Assembly (NCBI GenBank): GCA_965277745.1
Contig: OZ255837.1
Location: 2,108,001 to 2,172,000, forward strand
Direction of reading: 5' to 3'
DNA: 64,000 nucleotides
From: G965277745 sp965277745
Lineage (GTDB): Bacteria; Pseudomonadota; Gammaproteobacteria; Cardiobacteriales; Cardiobacteriaceae
Below, piece by piece: positions 17,673-26,125 of this stretch; within the stretch, counting starts at the first letter, position 1; every line of letters starts with the position of its first letter. The notes under the pieces were generated by a model. The model saw nothing but the letters and a program-made list of their open reading frames with translations, made no database searches and was not told the DNA's origin. The position numbers and the translations under genes are program-made.

Positions 17673-19533
17673 AACTCTCTTTCGCCGCCTTTTTCGGGGG
17701 CAAGATACGATCACCGACCTGTAAATCGATGTCATCCGTGCGACTGATTTTATCCGGCAGCACCCCGAGAATTTTCAGCGACGATTCGGTGATTTTCGCA
17801 AACGCCGGCGCCGCGACCCGGCTACCCCAATAAGAGATACTGTTGGGATTTTCCACGACCACCACCAGCGCGATACGCGGATTGGACGCCGGCGCCACGC
17901 CGGCGAACAGGGCGCGGTAGCGGTTTTCGTCGTACTTGCCGTTGCTGATGGTATGCGCGGTCCCGGTTTTGCCGGCCACCGTGTAGCTGCTGCCGGTATT
18001 GGCGCGCCAGCCGGTGCCCCCTTCCTCCACCGCGATTTTCATCATATGCAGCACTTCGCGGGCGACCTCTTTCGTCATCACGCGTACGCCATGGTGCGAA
18101 TTGTGCCGCTCAAGCAGGGTCAGGGGCAGTTTTATCCCGCCGTTGGCGATCGTCGCATAGGCATGGGCGATCTGTAATGCGGTGGTGGCGATACCATAAC
18201 CGAAAAATGTCGTCGCATAGCTGAAATCATCGAGGGTTTCGGGATCGTGCACGATGCCGATCTGTTCTCCGGGAAAACGGAGGCGGGAATGCTTTCCGAA
18301 GCCCATTTTTTTGAGGAAGGTGTAATACTTCTCGCGTGGCATCCGCTTGCTGATCATCGTCATCCCGACATTGGAAGATTTGCGAAACACACCGATTGTA
18401 TCCAAAGTACCGTAATTGTGGGTATCGCGCACCAGATTGTCTCCAATCGCCAGATAGCCCTTGGTTTTGAACAGCGTGTGCGGGGTGATGACGCCGGCCT
18501 CGAGCGCCGCGGCAATGGCAATCGGCTTGATCGTCGAGCCGGGTTCGAACACGTCGGTGACAATACGATTTTTCATCAACTGCGGCACCCGCTCGACCGA
18601 ATTGTTCGGGTTGCCGGCCGGCAGGGAAAGCATGCCGAGAATTTCCCCGCTTTTCACGTCGACCATCACGGCTGAGGCCGATTTCGCCCGAAAGGCATCG
18701 AAGGTTTCCTGTAGTGTCTTATACATCACGAACTGGATGCGTTTGTCGAGGGAAAGCTGAAGAGGCGCCCCCGGCGCGGCCGGCATTTCTTCGTCGACCA
18801 CATGGATCGCCTTGTGGCGGCGGTCCTGGAGGATGCGCACCTTACCCGGCTGTCCGGAAAGCCAGTGATCATATTGTCGTTCGATGCCTTCTTGCCCGTG
18901 TTCGTCGATATCGGTGAACCCGACCACCTGCCCGACCAGTTCACCGGCCGGATAAAAGCGCTTATAGGCGTCTTCGCGATCGATGCCGCGAATACCAAGG
19001 GCCATGATCGCGCTCATCTCGCTTGGCGGTATCTGTCGCTTGAGATAATAAAATCGCCGCTTGGCGCGTTTTCGAAGCATCTCCATCAACGTGCCGTTTG
19101 CGATGGCAAGCCGTTCGGCGAGTGGCGCCAAACGCTCTTTTTCATAGCGCATCCGCGTAATCGAGGGATCGATTTCCTCGATGTTGATCCACGAACAATA
19201 GCGACTGTGCGCGCTATCATCGAAACAAGCTTCTTTTTCACGGACGAAATCCCCCTGTAAGCTTTCCCACAAGGTTTTAGGATCCGCCACCACGGAACTT
19301 ACCGGCGTGGAAATGGCGAGCGGTTCGCCCTCGCGATCCAAAATCATCCCGCGCAGCGCTTCTTCGGTCTGGGTACGCAGGGCGCGGTTCTCTCCCTGGG
19401 CGATCAAAAAGCGGCTTTTTACCACCTGTAGATAAACCAGTCGTGCGACGAGCGCCAGTGCGCAGACAGCGAGAACGAGCACGATCACATTACGCCGACC
19501 GGTTTCGCCGTAGTGAGAAGCCGAGCGAGCCAT
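17656..19533 (-). CDS. ftsI: FtsI (PBP3), septal peptidoglycan transpeptidase
   Basis: FtsI is the class B penicillin-binding protein that cross-links septal peptidoglycan with FtsW. The 625-residue protein has a short cytoplasmic tail and one membrane helix (residues about 15-38, VIVLVLAVCALALVARLVYL). A PBP dimer domain follows. The transpeptidase active site has the SxxK motif in EPGSTIKPIA near residue 330, SSN in KSSNVGM near 390, and KTGTAH near 520. It follows ftsL by three bases and overlaps murE. Confidence 0.97.
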   Translation of the reverse strand: MARSASHYGETGRRNVIVLVLAVCALALVARLVYLQVVKSRFLIAQGENRALRTQTEEALRGMILDREGEPLAISTPVSSVVADPKTLWESLQGDFVREKEACFDDSAHSRYCSWINIEEIDPSITRMRYEKERLAPLAERLAIANGTLMEMLRKRAKRRFYYLKRQIPPSEMSAIMALGIRGIDREDAYKRFYPAGELVGQVVGFTDIDEHGQEGIERQYDHWLSGQPGKVRILQDRRHKAIHVVDEEMPAAPGAPLQLSLDKRIQFVMYKTLQETFDAFRAKSASAVMVDVKSGEILGMLSLPAGNPNNSVERVPQLMKNRIVTDVFEPGSTIKPIAIAAALEAGVITPHTLFKTKGYLAIGDNLVRDTHNYGTLDTIGVFRKSSNVGMTMISKRMPREKYYTFLKKMGFGKHSRLRFPGEQIGIVHDPETLDDFSYATTFFGYGIATTALQIAHAYATIANGGIKLPLTLLERHNSHHGVRVMTKEVAREVLHMMKIAVEEGGTGWRANTGSSYTVAGKTGTAHTISNGKYDENRYRALFAGVAPASNPRIALVVVVENPNSISYWGSRVAAPAFAKITESSLKILGVLPDKISRTDDIDLQVGDRILPPKKAAKESYENTR

Positions 19534-19536
19534 CGC

Positions 19537-19803
19537 TTATTGCAGATAGACGACTTGCGGTGCTTGCGGTATGTGCAGATCGAGACCCGCGCTGATCACG
19601 TGGTCGATCATATTGTCGTTGACCAGCATTTTCTGCTCGAGCAGCAGTTGCGTCCAGTGGGCACTGATTTTGTCGCGCTGCGCCTTGAGATCCTGAACCT
19701 GCGTAACCAATGCGGCATGTTGATGCGCGTAATAGGCGGTTTTCACTCCGCTGAAAGCCATTACGCCCAACAGTCCCGCGAATAGTAAAGCCATCCATTT
19801 CAT
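19537..19803 (-). CDS. ftsL: FtsL, small bitopic divisome protein
   Basis: FtsL forms the FtsQLB complex that signals to FtsWI. This 88-residue protein has an N-terminal membrane helix (about residues 3-22) and then a leucine-zipper-like coiled coil (QHAALVTQVQDLKAQRDKI and onward). It ends in a short periplasmic tail with PQAPQVVYLQ. Sequence identity in this family is low, so the call rests on size, topology and position between rsmH and ftsI. The ATG overlaps the rsmH stop (ATGA). Confidence 0.9.
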   Translation of the reverse strand: MKWMALLFAGLLGVMAFSGVKTAYYAHQHAALVTQVQDLKAQRDKISAHWTQLLLEQKMLVNDNMIDHVISAGLDLHIPQAPQVVYLQ

Positions 19804-20723
19804 GTTTTTTCCCCCTTTCTCAATTTTGCACTTCGAGATCTTGGATTGGCCGCCACCTCTGCGGCGGATGGTGTTATCACCGGAGGAATCAGTTTGAGTT
19901 CCTGATTGACTCTCCCTATCGGTACCGGAATCTCCGCCGGCACTGTCTCGCCTTCGCGCGCGCGAATGAATCGCTTGACCAGCGCGTCTTCCAAACCATG
20001 AAAGGTGATGACGACGAGCACGCCGCCCGGTTTGAGCAAATGCGCCGCCGCTTCCAGTCCGGCGCCGATCTCCGCCACTTCATGGTTGACCGCCATGCGC
20101 AGCGCTTGAAACGTCTGCGTCGCCGGATGATGGCCGGGTTTGTAGCACTTGCTCGGCATCGCTTCGGCGACCACCGCGGCGAGATCCGTGGTCGTTCGGA
20201 GATTCTGTCTGACCGCCATCACCGCACGGGCGATGCGGCGCGCGATTGTATGGGGCTCCCCCCCCCAATCGCGGATGATTGTCGCAAGCGCACGCTCGTC
20301 GTTCGCGAGCAGCCATTGCTTCGCGCTGATTCCCGAGGCGGGATCCATGCGCATATCCAGCGGACCGGTTTTGTGGAAAGAAAAACCACGTTCGGCGACC
20401 TCCAACTGCGGCGAGGAAACACCGAAATCGAAGAGCACGCCGTCGAGGCTGCCCGCCTCCGCCGTTTCGAAACGCTCGCCGATACGCGAAAACGGCGCGC
20501 GCCGGAAATGAAACCGTCGATCGGTGATCTCGCCCGCCGCCTCTTCGGCCTGCGGATCGCGATCGACGGCGAACAGTTCGCCGTTCTTTCCCAGACGCGA
20601 GAGAATCGCGCGGCTGTGCCCGCCGCGACCGAAGGTCGCGTCGAAGTAGCGCCCGTCGCTGCGCAGGGAAAGGGCGTCAAGCGATTCTTCGAGCAACACC
20701 GGAATGTGGGAAAACGTACTCAT
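19800..20723 (-). CDS. rsmH: RsmH (MraW), 16S rRNA C1402 N4-methyltransferase
   Basis: RsmH methylates N4 of C1402 in 16S rRNA using S-adenosylmethionine. The 307 residues begin with the family start STFSHIPVLLEESLDAL. The SAM-binding DATFGRGGHSRAIL, DGVLFDFGVSSPQLE and FSFHKTGPLDMRMD follow, as does TFQALRMAVNHE. The C-terminal part has VVITFHGLEDALVKRFI (S usually precedes the L in this motif; here it is G). The ATG overlaps the mraZ stop in ATGA. Confidence 0.97.
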   Translation of the reverse strand: MSTFSHIPVLLEESLDALSLRSDGRYFDATFGRGGHSRAILSRLGKNGELFAVDRDPQAEEAAGEITDRRFHFRRAPFSRIGERFETAEAGSLDGVLFDFGVSSPQLEVAERGFSFHKTGPLDMRMDPASGISAKQWLLANDERALATIIRDWGGEPHTIARRIARAVMAVRQNLRTTTDLAAVVAEAMPSKCYKPGHHPATQTFQALRMAVNHEVAEIGAGLEAAAHLLKPGGVLVVITFHGLEDALVKRFIRAREGETVPAEIPVPIGRVNQELKLIPPVITPSAAEVAANPRSRSAKLRKGEKT

Positions 20724-21175
20724 ATCGACAGCGACCCCAGTTCTTCTCCCAAGTCGAATCCTTCGTCAAGCAACGCCTCGATGCCCTGATCATGCATATC
20801 GTTCCAACGGGATCGATCCCACAATTCCAATTTATTGCCCATCCCCGAGAGCACCACTTTCTTTTCCAGGCCGGCGAATTTGCGCAGCATCGGCGGAATC
20901 AAAATGCGTCCAGTGCTGTCGAGTTCACATTCGCAGGCGTAGGCCAGGTACAGCTGTTTGATCAGTCGGGCGCGTCGGTCGGTACTCGAGAGCTTCACCA
21001 ATTTGGTTTCGGCCATTTCCCATTCGCCGAGCGGGTAGATAAGCAGATTTCTATCGAGATCGGCGGTCAACACCAGTTGTCGCTGTGGCTGTTCCTGCAA
21101 AATCGCGCGCACCTTCGCCGGGACCGATAGACGGCCCTTGGTGTCGAGCGAGATTTCGTAGATACCGCGAAACAT
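20720..21175 (-). CDS. mraZ: MraZ, AbrB-fold regulator of the dcw cluster
   Basis: MraZ is a ring-forming DNA-binding protein with two SpoVT/AbrB-like halves that represses its own dcw promoter in E. coli. The 151-residue product begins MFRGIYEISLDTKGRLSVP and repeats the half-site motif at ECELDSTGRILIPPMLR, as the two-domain family does. The ATG at 21175 is chosen because family members start MFRG; the open frame continues upstream without homology. It is the first gene of the minus-strand division and wall unit. Candidate operator repeats lie between its promoter and start. Confidence 0.95.
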   Translation of the reverse strand: MFRGIYEISLDTKGRLSVPAKVRAILQEQPQRQLVLTADLDRNLLIYPLGEWEMAETKLVKLSSTDRRARLIKQLYLAYACECELDSTGRILIPPMLRKFAGLEKKVVLSGMGNKLELWDRSRWNDMHDQGIEALLDEGFDLGEELGSLSI

Positions 21176-21195
21176 GGAAATGTAAGCCTTATCTA

Positions 21196-21212
21196 ATTGC
21201 ACTTTTCCCCAC
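21196..21212 (-). promoter_or_regulatory. Candidate MraZ operator (10-bp-spaced GTG repeats)
   Basis: Directly after the -10 box the minus strand reads GTGGGGAAAAGTGCAAT, with GTG at 21212 and again at 21202, one helical turn apart. E. coli MraZ binds TGGG-type direct repeats with a 10-bp period just downstream of its own promoter, and mollicute MraZ binds AAAGTG-type repeats. The placement here fits autorepression. The second repeat departs from TGGG, so this is a suggestion. Confidence 0.45.
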
Positions 21213-21240
21213 ATTATACACAGCAATTTATTTTTTACAA
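21213..21240 (-). promoter_or_regulatory. Sigma70-like promoter of the dcw cluster
   Basis: On the minus strand TTGTAA (21240-21235) is followed after 16 bases by a perfect TATAAT (21218-21213). Transcription would begin near 21206 and leave a leader of about 30 bases before mraZ. This is the only good promoter I see in front of the sixteen-gene run. Assignment is by consensus only. Confidence 0.7.
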
Positions 21241-21339
21241 CAAAAACGATGAGATAGGATGTCATTGCCTGTGTAAAAGTCTCAAAATCTGTGGATAAAT
21301 CTGAAGATAACCCCTTTTCAAGGGTAAAAACATTTTTTA

Positions 21340-21356
21340 GTGCAAAAAAGTGCAAT
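21340..21356 (+). repeat. AGTGCAA direct repeat, 10-bp period
   Basis: Two AGTGCAA units start at 21340 and 21350. The same AGTGCAA core occurs on the opposite strand in the putative operator near 21200. A second operator half or binding sites for another factor are both possible. Confidence 0.4.
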
Positions 21357-21397
21357 ATTTTTTTATTTTATTTATCAAGGGATTGAAGAAAATCAGG

Positions 21398-21425
21398 CAA
21401 AAAAAAGCCGGCAGAAAGCCGGTTT
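21398..21425 (-). terminator. Rho-independent terminator after rnfH
   Basis: On the minus strand AAACCGGCTT pairs across the loop TCTGC-type turn with GCCGGCTT, and a run of eight T follows. The stem is CCGGC/GCCGG extended by A:T and one G:U pair. It lies 60 bases beyond the rnfH stop and would insulate the mraZ promoter from ratA-rnfH transcription. Confidence 0.75.
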
Positions 21426-21484
21426 GTAAATCGCGTGGCGATATGTTCGTGAACGTCAGTTATCCACAGGTTGAAAACATTGCT

Positions 21485-21760
21485 TCATCGCCGTGCGCGC
21501 CGCCGCCGCATTTCCCTCGGATCACAACGCAACGGGCGATAAATTTCCACGCGATCGCCGTCTCGAAGAAGCCGATCCGGCGGACAGGCATTGCCGAAAA
21601 TACCCAACTGCGCGCACGCAAGGTCAAGATGAGGGAAAAAGCGCACGATGCCGGAACGTTCGACCGCTTCGCTCGCGGTGATTCCTTCACGTACCAGCAA
21701 CGCGATCAGCTTTTGCCGATCCGCTTCGGCATACACCACTTCAACGCCGATGTAGGCCAT
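21485..21760 (-). CDS. rnfH: RnfH family protein (UPF0125)
   Basis: This 91-residue ubiquitin-fold protein belongs to the RnfH family, with the typical start IGVEVVYAEADRQKLI. The core GIFGNACPPDRLLRDGDRVEIYRPL is the strongest family mark. Its biochemical role is unsettled; the name derives from association with rnf clusters, and it commonly travels with ratA. It overlaps ratA by 20 bases in another frame, so the two are co-transcribed and probably coupled. The arginine-rich tail RRRRARR is not informative. Confidence 0.9.
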   Translation of the reverse strand: MAYIGVEVVYAEADRQKLIALLVREGITASEAVERSGIVRFFPHLDLACAQLGIFGNACPPDRLLRDGDRVEIYRPLRCDPREMRRRRARR

Positions 21761-22178
21761 AAACCGCTTCGGCCCGTCTGACGAAAGAGTCCACCATCGT
21801 GTTGGCCATATACTCCATCAGTCCGCCGAGAACGGGAGCGAGGAAAAACGGCACGTCGAACGACATGCGGTAATGTATCGTGCAACCGGGTTCATTCGGG
21901 AGAAACTCCCAGCGTCCGGAAAGATGTTTGAACGGCCCGTCGACCAAAGCGATATCCATCCAGTCAGGATATCGATAACGGTTGCGCGTCGTGAAGGATT
22001 TGCGCAAACCACCCTTTTGCGCGGTCAGTCTTCCGATGATTTCCTCTTCATCTTTTTTGACCAGACGCGCCGCCGCGCACCACGGTAAAAACTCGGGATA
22101 ACGCTCGACATCGGCGACCAGATCGAACATTTGCTCAGGGGAATAAGGGAGTTTTTTCGACTTTCGGATTTGTGGCAA
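21741..22178 (-). CDS. ratA: RatA/PasT, START-like (COQ10-type) protein
   Basis: The 145-residue protein belongs to the polyketide-cyclase/START superfamily that includes E. coli RatA (PasT) and mitochondrial COQ10. The start resembles family members (SKKLPYSPEQMFDLVADVERYPEFLPWC). The C-terminal helix has the usual FVRRAEAVYG. In E. coli it has been described as a toxin inhibiting 70S assembly, but a ubiquinone-related role is also proposed for the family. It diverges from smpB and precedes rnfH, the usual arrangement in gamma- and betaproteobacteria. Confidence 0.9.
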   Translation of the reverse strand: MPQIRKSKKLPYSPEQMFDLVADVERYPEFLPWCAAARLVKKDEEEIIGRLTAQKGGLRKSFTTRNRYRYPDWMDIALVDGPFKHLSGRWEFLPNEPGCTIHYRMSFDVPFFLAPVLGGLMEYMANTMVDSFVRRAEAVYGLHRR

Positions 22179-22241
22179 AATAGGGTCCTTGTCTTCATTC
22201 CCGCGCTATTGTAAACCACGGTAAAATCATCTCTCAAATCG

Positions 22242-22715
22242 ATGCGTAAAAAAAATTCTCACGATAACAATATCATCAGCAACAGAAAAGCCTTTTATGA
22301 GTACTTTATCGAAGAACATTTCACCGCGGGCATCGTTCTCGAAGGCTGGGAAGTGAAAGCGCTACGCGCCGGGCGCGTTCAACTCAAGGAAAGTCATGTG
22401 CTGATCAAAAAAGGGGAACTCTTTCTCTTCGGCGCCCTGATCACCCCGCTTCCCGCCGCATCGAGCCATGTTTTCCCCGATCCGCAGCGCACGCGAAAAT
22501 TACTCTTGCACAAAAAAGAAATCGCCAAACTGATCGGTGCGACAGAACGCGATGGCTACACCATCACGCCGCTACAGTTGTTTTGGAAGCACGGCTATGT
22601 CAAAGTCGATATCGCCATCGCCCGCGGCAAAAAGACTTTCGACAAACGCCAGGTGAAAAAGGATCGTGATTGGCAGCGCCAGAAATCACGGGTCATGAAA
22701 AGCCACAACCATTGA
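22242..22715 (+). CDS. smpB: SmpB, tmRNA-binding protein
   Basis: SmpB binds tmRNA and delivers it to stalled ribosomes in trans-translation. The 157 residues contain NRKAFYEYFIEEHFTAGIVLEGWEVK-type family sequence, with E-GW-EVKALRAGRVQLKESHV in the OB-fold core and PQRTRKLLLHKKEI. The basic C-terminal tail (KKTFDKRQVKKDRDWQRQKSR), which enters the mRNA channel in the family, is present. No tmRNA gene is recognisable in this window. It begins 63 bases from the divergent ratA start. Confidence 0.97.
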   Translation: MRKKNSHDNNIISNRKAFYEYFIEEHFTAGIVLEGWEVKALRAGRVQLKESHVLIKKGELFLFGALITPLPAASSHVFPDPQRTRKLLLHKKEIAKLIGATERDGYTITPLQLFWKHGYVKVDIAIARGKKTFDKRQVKKDRDWQRQKSRVMKSHNH

Positions 22716-22722
22716 GACGACT

Positions 22723-23427
22723 ATGAGCCACGAAATCATCCAATTGACCGTCAACGGTCACGACAATTTCATCCACCTGATCGCCGACCATAAAAATGGC
22801 GAGGCGGCGGTGGTCGATCCCGCCTGGGATGCCGCAGCCATCGCCGCGGCGATTGACGAAGAAGGATTGACACTGCGCGCCATTTTGCTCACCCATACCC
22901 ATTACGACCATGTAAACGCCGTTGTCGATCTTTACAAAGACAATATCACCTTGTTCCTTTCCGAAGCGGAATATCCTTGTTGGCGCGACTGTCCCCAAGA
23001 TGCCGTTTTGCTCGGCGAGGGCGACCGAATTCCTTTCGGTAACGAAACGATCCGAGTCATCATGACGCCGGGACACACTGCGGGGGGATGCTGCTACCAT
23101 ATCGGCGACAACCTGATCACCGGGGATACCTTGTTCGTTTACGGCTGTGGCAGGGCGGATTTGCCAGGCGGCAGTGCGCATCGCTTGTTCCATTCCTTAC
23201 AAAAACTCAAACGCCTGCCGGCACAGACGCGCATCTGGGTCGGACATGATTACGGCGTCAGCGAACAGTCCACGCTCGGCGAACAAATGACGCACAATCC
23301 GTTCCTGATGATCGATAACGAGGCGGATTTCGTCCGCTATCGCAGCGAGATCGCCGGTAAAACGCGGCGCTCGCCTTATGGACCGATCAGCGAGGAAGAG
23401 TTGGCGGAAGTGCTCAAAAAAGGCTGA
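22723..23427 (+). CDS. Metallo-beta-lactamase-fold hydrolase, glyoxalase II-like
   Basis: This 234-residue protein has the THTHYDH motif near residue 58 (HxHxDH), a downstream metal histidine in TPGHTAGG, the bridging aspartate in ITGDTLFVYGCGRADLPGG, and a final histidine in WVGHDYG. The GCGRADLPGG-type loop resembles hydroxyacylglutathione hydrolases and persulfide dioxygenases. Which of these it is cannot be settled from sequence alone. It starts seven bases after smpB and is probably co-transcribed with it. The protein is probably cytoplasmic because no signal peptide is visible. Confidence 0.85.
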   Translation: MSHEIIQLTVNGHDNFIHLIADHKNGEAAVVDPAWDAAAIAAAIDEEGLTLRAILLTHTHYDHVNAVVDLYKDNITLFLSEAEYPCWRDCPQDAVLLGEGDRIPFGNETIRVIMTPGHTAGGCCYHIGDNLITGDTLFVYGCGRADLPGGSAHRLFHSLQKLKRLPAQTRIWVGHDYGVSEQSTLGEQMTHNPFLMIDNEADFVRYRSEIAGKTRRSPYGPISEEELAEVLKKG

Positions 23428-23588
23428 AAAATTCTTTTTTGGCGAGAAAATCGCTGCCACCGCAATTTTTCACGGTAGGGAACACAGAGCTTGTGTTTGT
23501 CTTTTCGTCACTTCTACCGGTGCCTGTCATTTTCTTTTGGTGACAAGGCGGAAATCTCTCTTGACGGCAACGAGATATCAACTACTAT

Positions 23589-23603
23589 TGAGATAGATTA
23601 TCA
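23589..23603 (+). promoter_or_regulatory. Possible Fur box before the ABC/cupin operon
   Basis: TGAGATAGATTATCA matches the 7-1-7 Fur consensus TGATAATNATTATCA perfectly in the right half and in four of seven positions in the left half. It lies about 40 bases before the binding-protein gene. It would make the cluster iron-responsive, but one good half site is weak evidence. Confidence 0.3.
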
Positions 23604-23641
23604 TTTTTATTCTATATGTTCGCTCCGGAAAAGTTTCCTCC

Positions 23642-24613
23642 ATGAAAAGACACTCTTTGATTACGTTCTTGATCACGGCCTGTTTTCTCGTTCTCCAACA
23701 GGCAACCGCGAAAACCGATAAAATCACACTGGCAAGCCCGTTTGCACCGCTCGTCATGCCGATGGCCTATATCGTCGAAAATGGTCTGCTCGACGATGTG
23801 ACCGAAAAAGCCGAATTGAAAATCTGGAATACGCCCGATCAACTTCGCGCCATGATGACAACGGGCGCCGTCGATTTCGCTTCCGTCCCGAGTAACGTCG
23901 CCGCGATTTTCTATAACAAAGGCGTCGCCCTGAAAATGATCGATGTCTCGATCTGGAAAGTGATGTATATCGTCAGTTCCCATCTCCAGGTAAATTCCCT
24001 TGCCGACCTCAAAGGACAAGCCATTACGATTCCGTTCCGCGGTGACCAACCCGACCTGATCTTCCAAACCGTCGCGCAAAGTCAGGGATTCGATCCCCTG
24101 AACGATTTCGCGATCCAATATGTCAGCTCTCCACTGGACATCACCATGGGACTTTTGGCCGGTCAAATCAAGAACGCCCTGCTGATCGAGCCCGTTTCTT
24201 CCATGGTCATCAGCAAAGGCAAACGCAAGGGAATGAGATTCAAGCGCGTTATCGATCTGCAAAAGGAACTGGGCAAAATTGATGGCTGGAAAAATCGTTT
24301 CCCGAATGCGGGCGTCGCCGCCCTGCCGTCGGTTCTGGAAAGACCAGAGGTGGTCGAGGCCTTTGCCAGCGCCTATGAAAAAGCCGTGCAATGGACGGTG
24401 AAAAATCCCGCGCAAGCGGCGAAACTGGCGGCTAAATATGTGCCCGGCGTCGACGCCGCGGCGTTTGAACAGTCCTTGATGTACACCGATTTTCAAGCAA
24501 TCCGTTCCAGCGCGGTCAAAGATGAAATGGAAACCATGTTCAAGGCGTTTTTGCAACTGAATCCGAAATCTGTCGGAGGGAAATTGCCGGACAACGGTTT
24601 TTATTACCGATAA
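23642..24613 (+). CDS. ABC transporter periplasmic binding protein, NMT1/SsuA-like
   Basis: The 323-residue product has a signal peptide of about 23 residues (basic start, hydrophobic core LITFLITACFLVL, cleavage near TAKA-type TAK). A two-lobed NMT1/SsuA/TauA-type solute-binding domain follows, with GAVDFASVPSNVAA and SLADLKGQAITIPFRGD. Substrates in this superfamily range over sulfonates, nitrate, thiamine precursors and others; nothing here fixes one. It leads a run of five genes (binding protein, permease, ATPase, two cupins), with DUF364 after a 90-base gap. No thiamine riboswitch is visible upstream. Confidence 0.85.
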   Translation: MKRHSLITFLITACFLVLQQATAKTDKITLASPFAPLVMPMAYIVENGLLDDVTEKAELKIWNTPDQLRAMMTTGAVDFASVPSNVAAIFYNKGVALKMIDVSIWKVMYIVSSHLQVNSLADLKGQAITIPFRGDQPDLIFQTVAQSQGFDPLNDFAIQYVSSPLDITMGLLAGQIKNALLIEPVSSMVISKGKRKGMRFKRVIDLQKELGKIDGWKNRFPNAGVAALPSVLERPEVVEAFASAYEKAVQWTVKNPAQAAKLAAKYVPGVDAAAFEQSLMYTDFQAIRSSAVKDEMETMFKAFLQLNPKSVGGKLPDNGFYYR

Positions 24614-24634
24614 GAAGAAATTCTTCTACTCCCC

Positions 24635-25456
24635 ATGAAAGCGAACTTTTCCAAGGCCCTTCTCGCTTACCTGCCCGTCAAGTTTCAAAATGGCGCAACA
24701 AACCCTTTCTTCTCACGGCGCGGCGCGTGGACCGGCCTCGGTGTTGTAAGCGTTGTGCTCCTTTGGTACTTGTTTTCGTTGTCTTTCAACGATCTCGTCG
24801 TCGCTTCTCCCCGGCAAACCTTCGTCGGGCTTTTGCACCTTCTAAGTACAATGGATTTCTATCGTAATTTTTTCATTACCTTGCAGCGTTTCGCTTTTTC
24901 CTTGTCTCTCGGCGTTCTCTTCGGGGTGATTTTCGGCGTTCTGGCCGGATTGGAAAAACGGGTGAAATGGTTGTTCGCGCCACTGAACTGGATATTGATG
25001 ACCATCCCGCCTGTGGTCTTGGTTATGCTCAGTATGCTGTGGTTCGGCATGGGCGGCTTGCAGACGGTTTTTGTCACTACCTTGCTGATTTTCCCGATGA
25101 TCTACGCCAATACGATGGCCGGAATCGAGTCTATCGATCCCGATCTGCTCGAAATGGCTCGTATCTACCGGGCAAAGCGTACCCAAATGATCCGTGAAAT
25201 CTATTTTCCCGGTATTTACGCGCCGCTGTTCGCCGCCTTGTCCCTGTCCGCCGGCATGGGCGTACGCATCGTCGTGCTGGCCGAAATTCTGGGCGCGAGC
25301 AGCGGGATTGGCTACGCCTTCTCTCTATCGCGAACAAACATCGATACCCCAAGCCTTTTCGCCTGGATCGTTGTTTGTTTGTGCGTCGGCGGCGGCATCG
25401 ACGGGATATTGTTCACCCCTATGAAAAACCGCGTTTTGCGCTGGAAAGAGGGATAA
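24635..25456 (+). CDS. ABC transporter permease (SsuC/TauC-like)
   Basis: This 273-residue inner-membrane permease has about six membrane helices. The BPD_transp_1 cytoplasmic EAA loop is at DPDLLEMARIYRAKRTQMIREIYFPG-like positions 165-190, where the ATPase docks. It lies 21 bases after the binding protein and its TAA is followed at once by the ATPase ATG. It belongs to the taurine/nitrate/sulfonate permease group. The substrate is not identifiable. Confidence 0.88.
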   Translation: MKANFSKALLAYLPVKFQNGATNPFFSRRGAWTGLGVVSVVLLWYLFSLSFNDLVVASPRQTFVGLLHLLSTMDFYRNFFITLQRFAFSLSLGVLFGVIFGVLAGLEKRVKWLFAPLNWILMTIPPVVLVMLSMLWFGMGGLQTVFVTTLLIFPMIYANTMAGIESIDPDLLEMARIYRAKRTQMIREIYFPGIYAPLFAALSLSAGMGVRIVVLAEILGASSGIGYAFSLSRTNIDTPSLFAWIVVCLCVGGGIDGILFTPMKNRVLRWKEG

Positions 25457-26125
25457 ATGATTGCCCTTGAAAAAGTCTGCAAATCCTTTCAGGACAAAAC
25501 CGTGTTGAACGACGTTACGCTAAGTTTGTTCGAGGGAGAGCGGGTCGGTTTGCTGGGCGCCTCCGGTGCCGGAAAAACCACGATACTCGATCTGATTGCC
25601 CAGCTGTGCGAGCCCGATTCCGGTCGTTGCACGATTGCCGCGCGAGAGCGTATTGCTTATGTCTTCCAAGAACCTCGCCTCTTGCCCTGGAGAACCGCGC
25701 TGGAGAATGTGCTCTTCGCTTTGGCCGCCTTGCCGCGAAACGATGATGGGCGAAAGAAAATAGAACAAACGGCACACGAGGCACTGCGCGCCGTCGGCTT
25801 GCACGATGTCGCCCACTGCTTCCCTGGCCAATTGAGCGGTGGTATGTGTCAACGCGTCTCCATCGCCCGCGCGCTCGCCATACGGCCGGATATTCTCCTT
25901 CTCGACGAGCCGTTCAGCGCCCTTGACCGAAAGCGAAAACAGCATCTGCTGAGCGATCTCAATGATATGTTGCAATCCCATCCGCGGATGACGGTTCTCT
26001 ACGTTACCCATCATCCTGACGAGCTGCATGGCATTGTCGATGAAACATACCTGATCGAGAACGGCCACTTGACGCGGCAGGGCGTCAATCGCTCGGCGCA
26101 TTTGCGAAACAGGCAAAGAGCATGA
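25457..26125 (+). CDS. ABC transporter ATP-binding protein
   Basis: The 222-residue nucleotide-binding subunit energises the permease encoded just upstream. Walker A is GASGAGKTTI near residue 34, the Q-loop is AYVFQEPRLLPW, and the signature is LSGGMCQRVSIARAL. Walker B is ILLLDEPFSALD, with the switch histidine in YVTHHPDE. It is slightly shorter than usual for the SsuB/TauB group. Its stop overlaps the first cupin start in ATGA. Confidence 0.93.
   Translation: MIALEKVCKSFQDKTVLNDVTLSLFEGERVGLLGASGAGKTTILDLIAQLCEPDSGRCTIAARERIAYVFQEPRLLPWRTALENVLFALAALPRNDDGRKKIEQTAHEALRAVGLHDVAHCFPGQLSGGMCQRVSIARALAIRPDILLLDEPFSALDRKRKQHLLSDLNDMLQSHPRMTVLYVTHHPDELHGIVDETYLIENGHLTRQGVNRSAHLRNRQRA

Noticed and set aside
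23428..23641. TPP riboswitch upstream of the NMT1-like binding protein
   Set aside because: No CUGAGA-type core or supporting stems were found.
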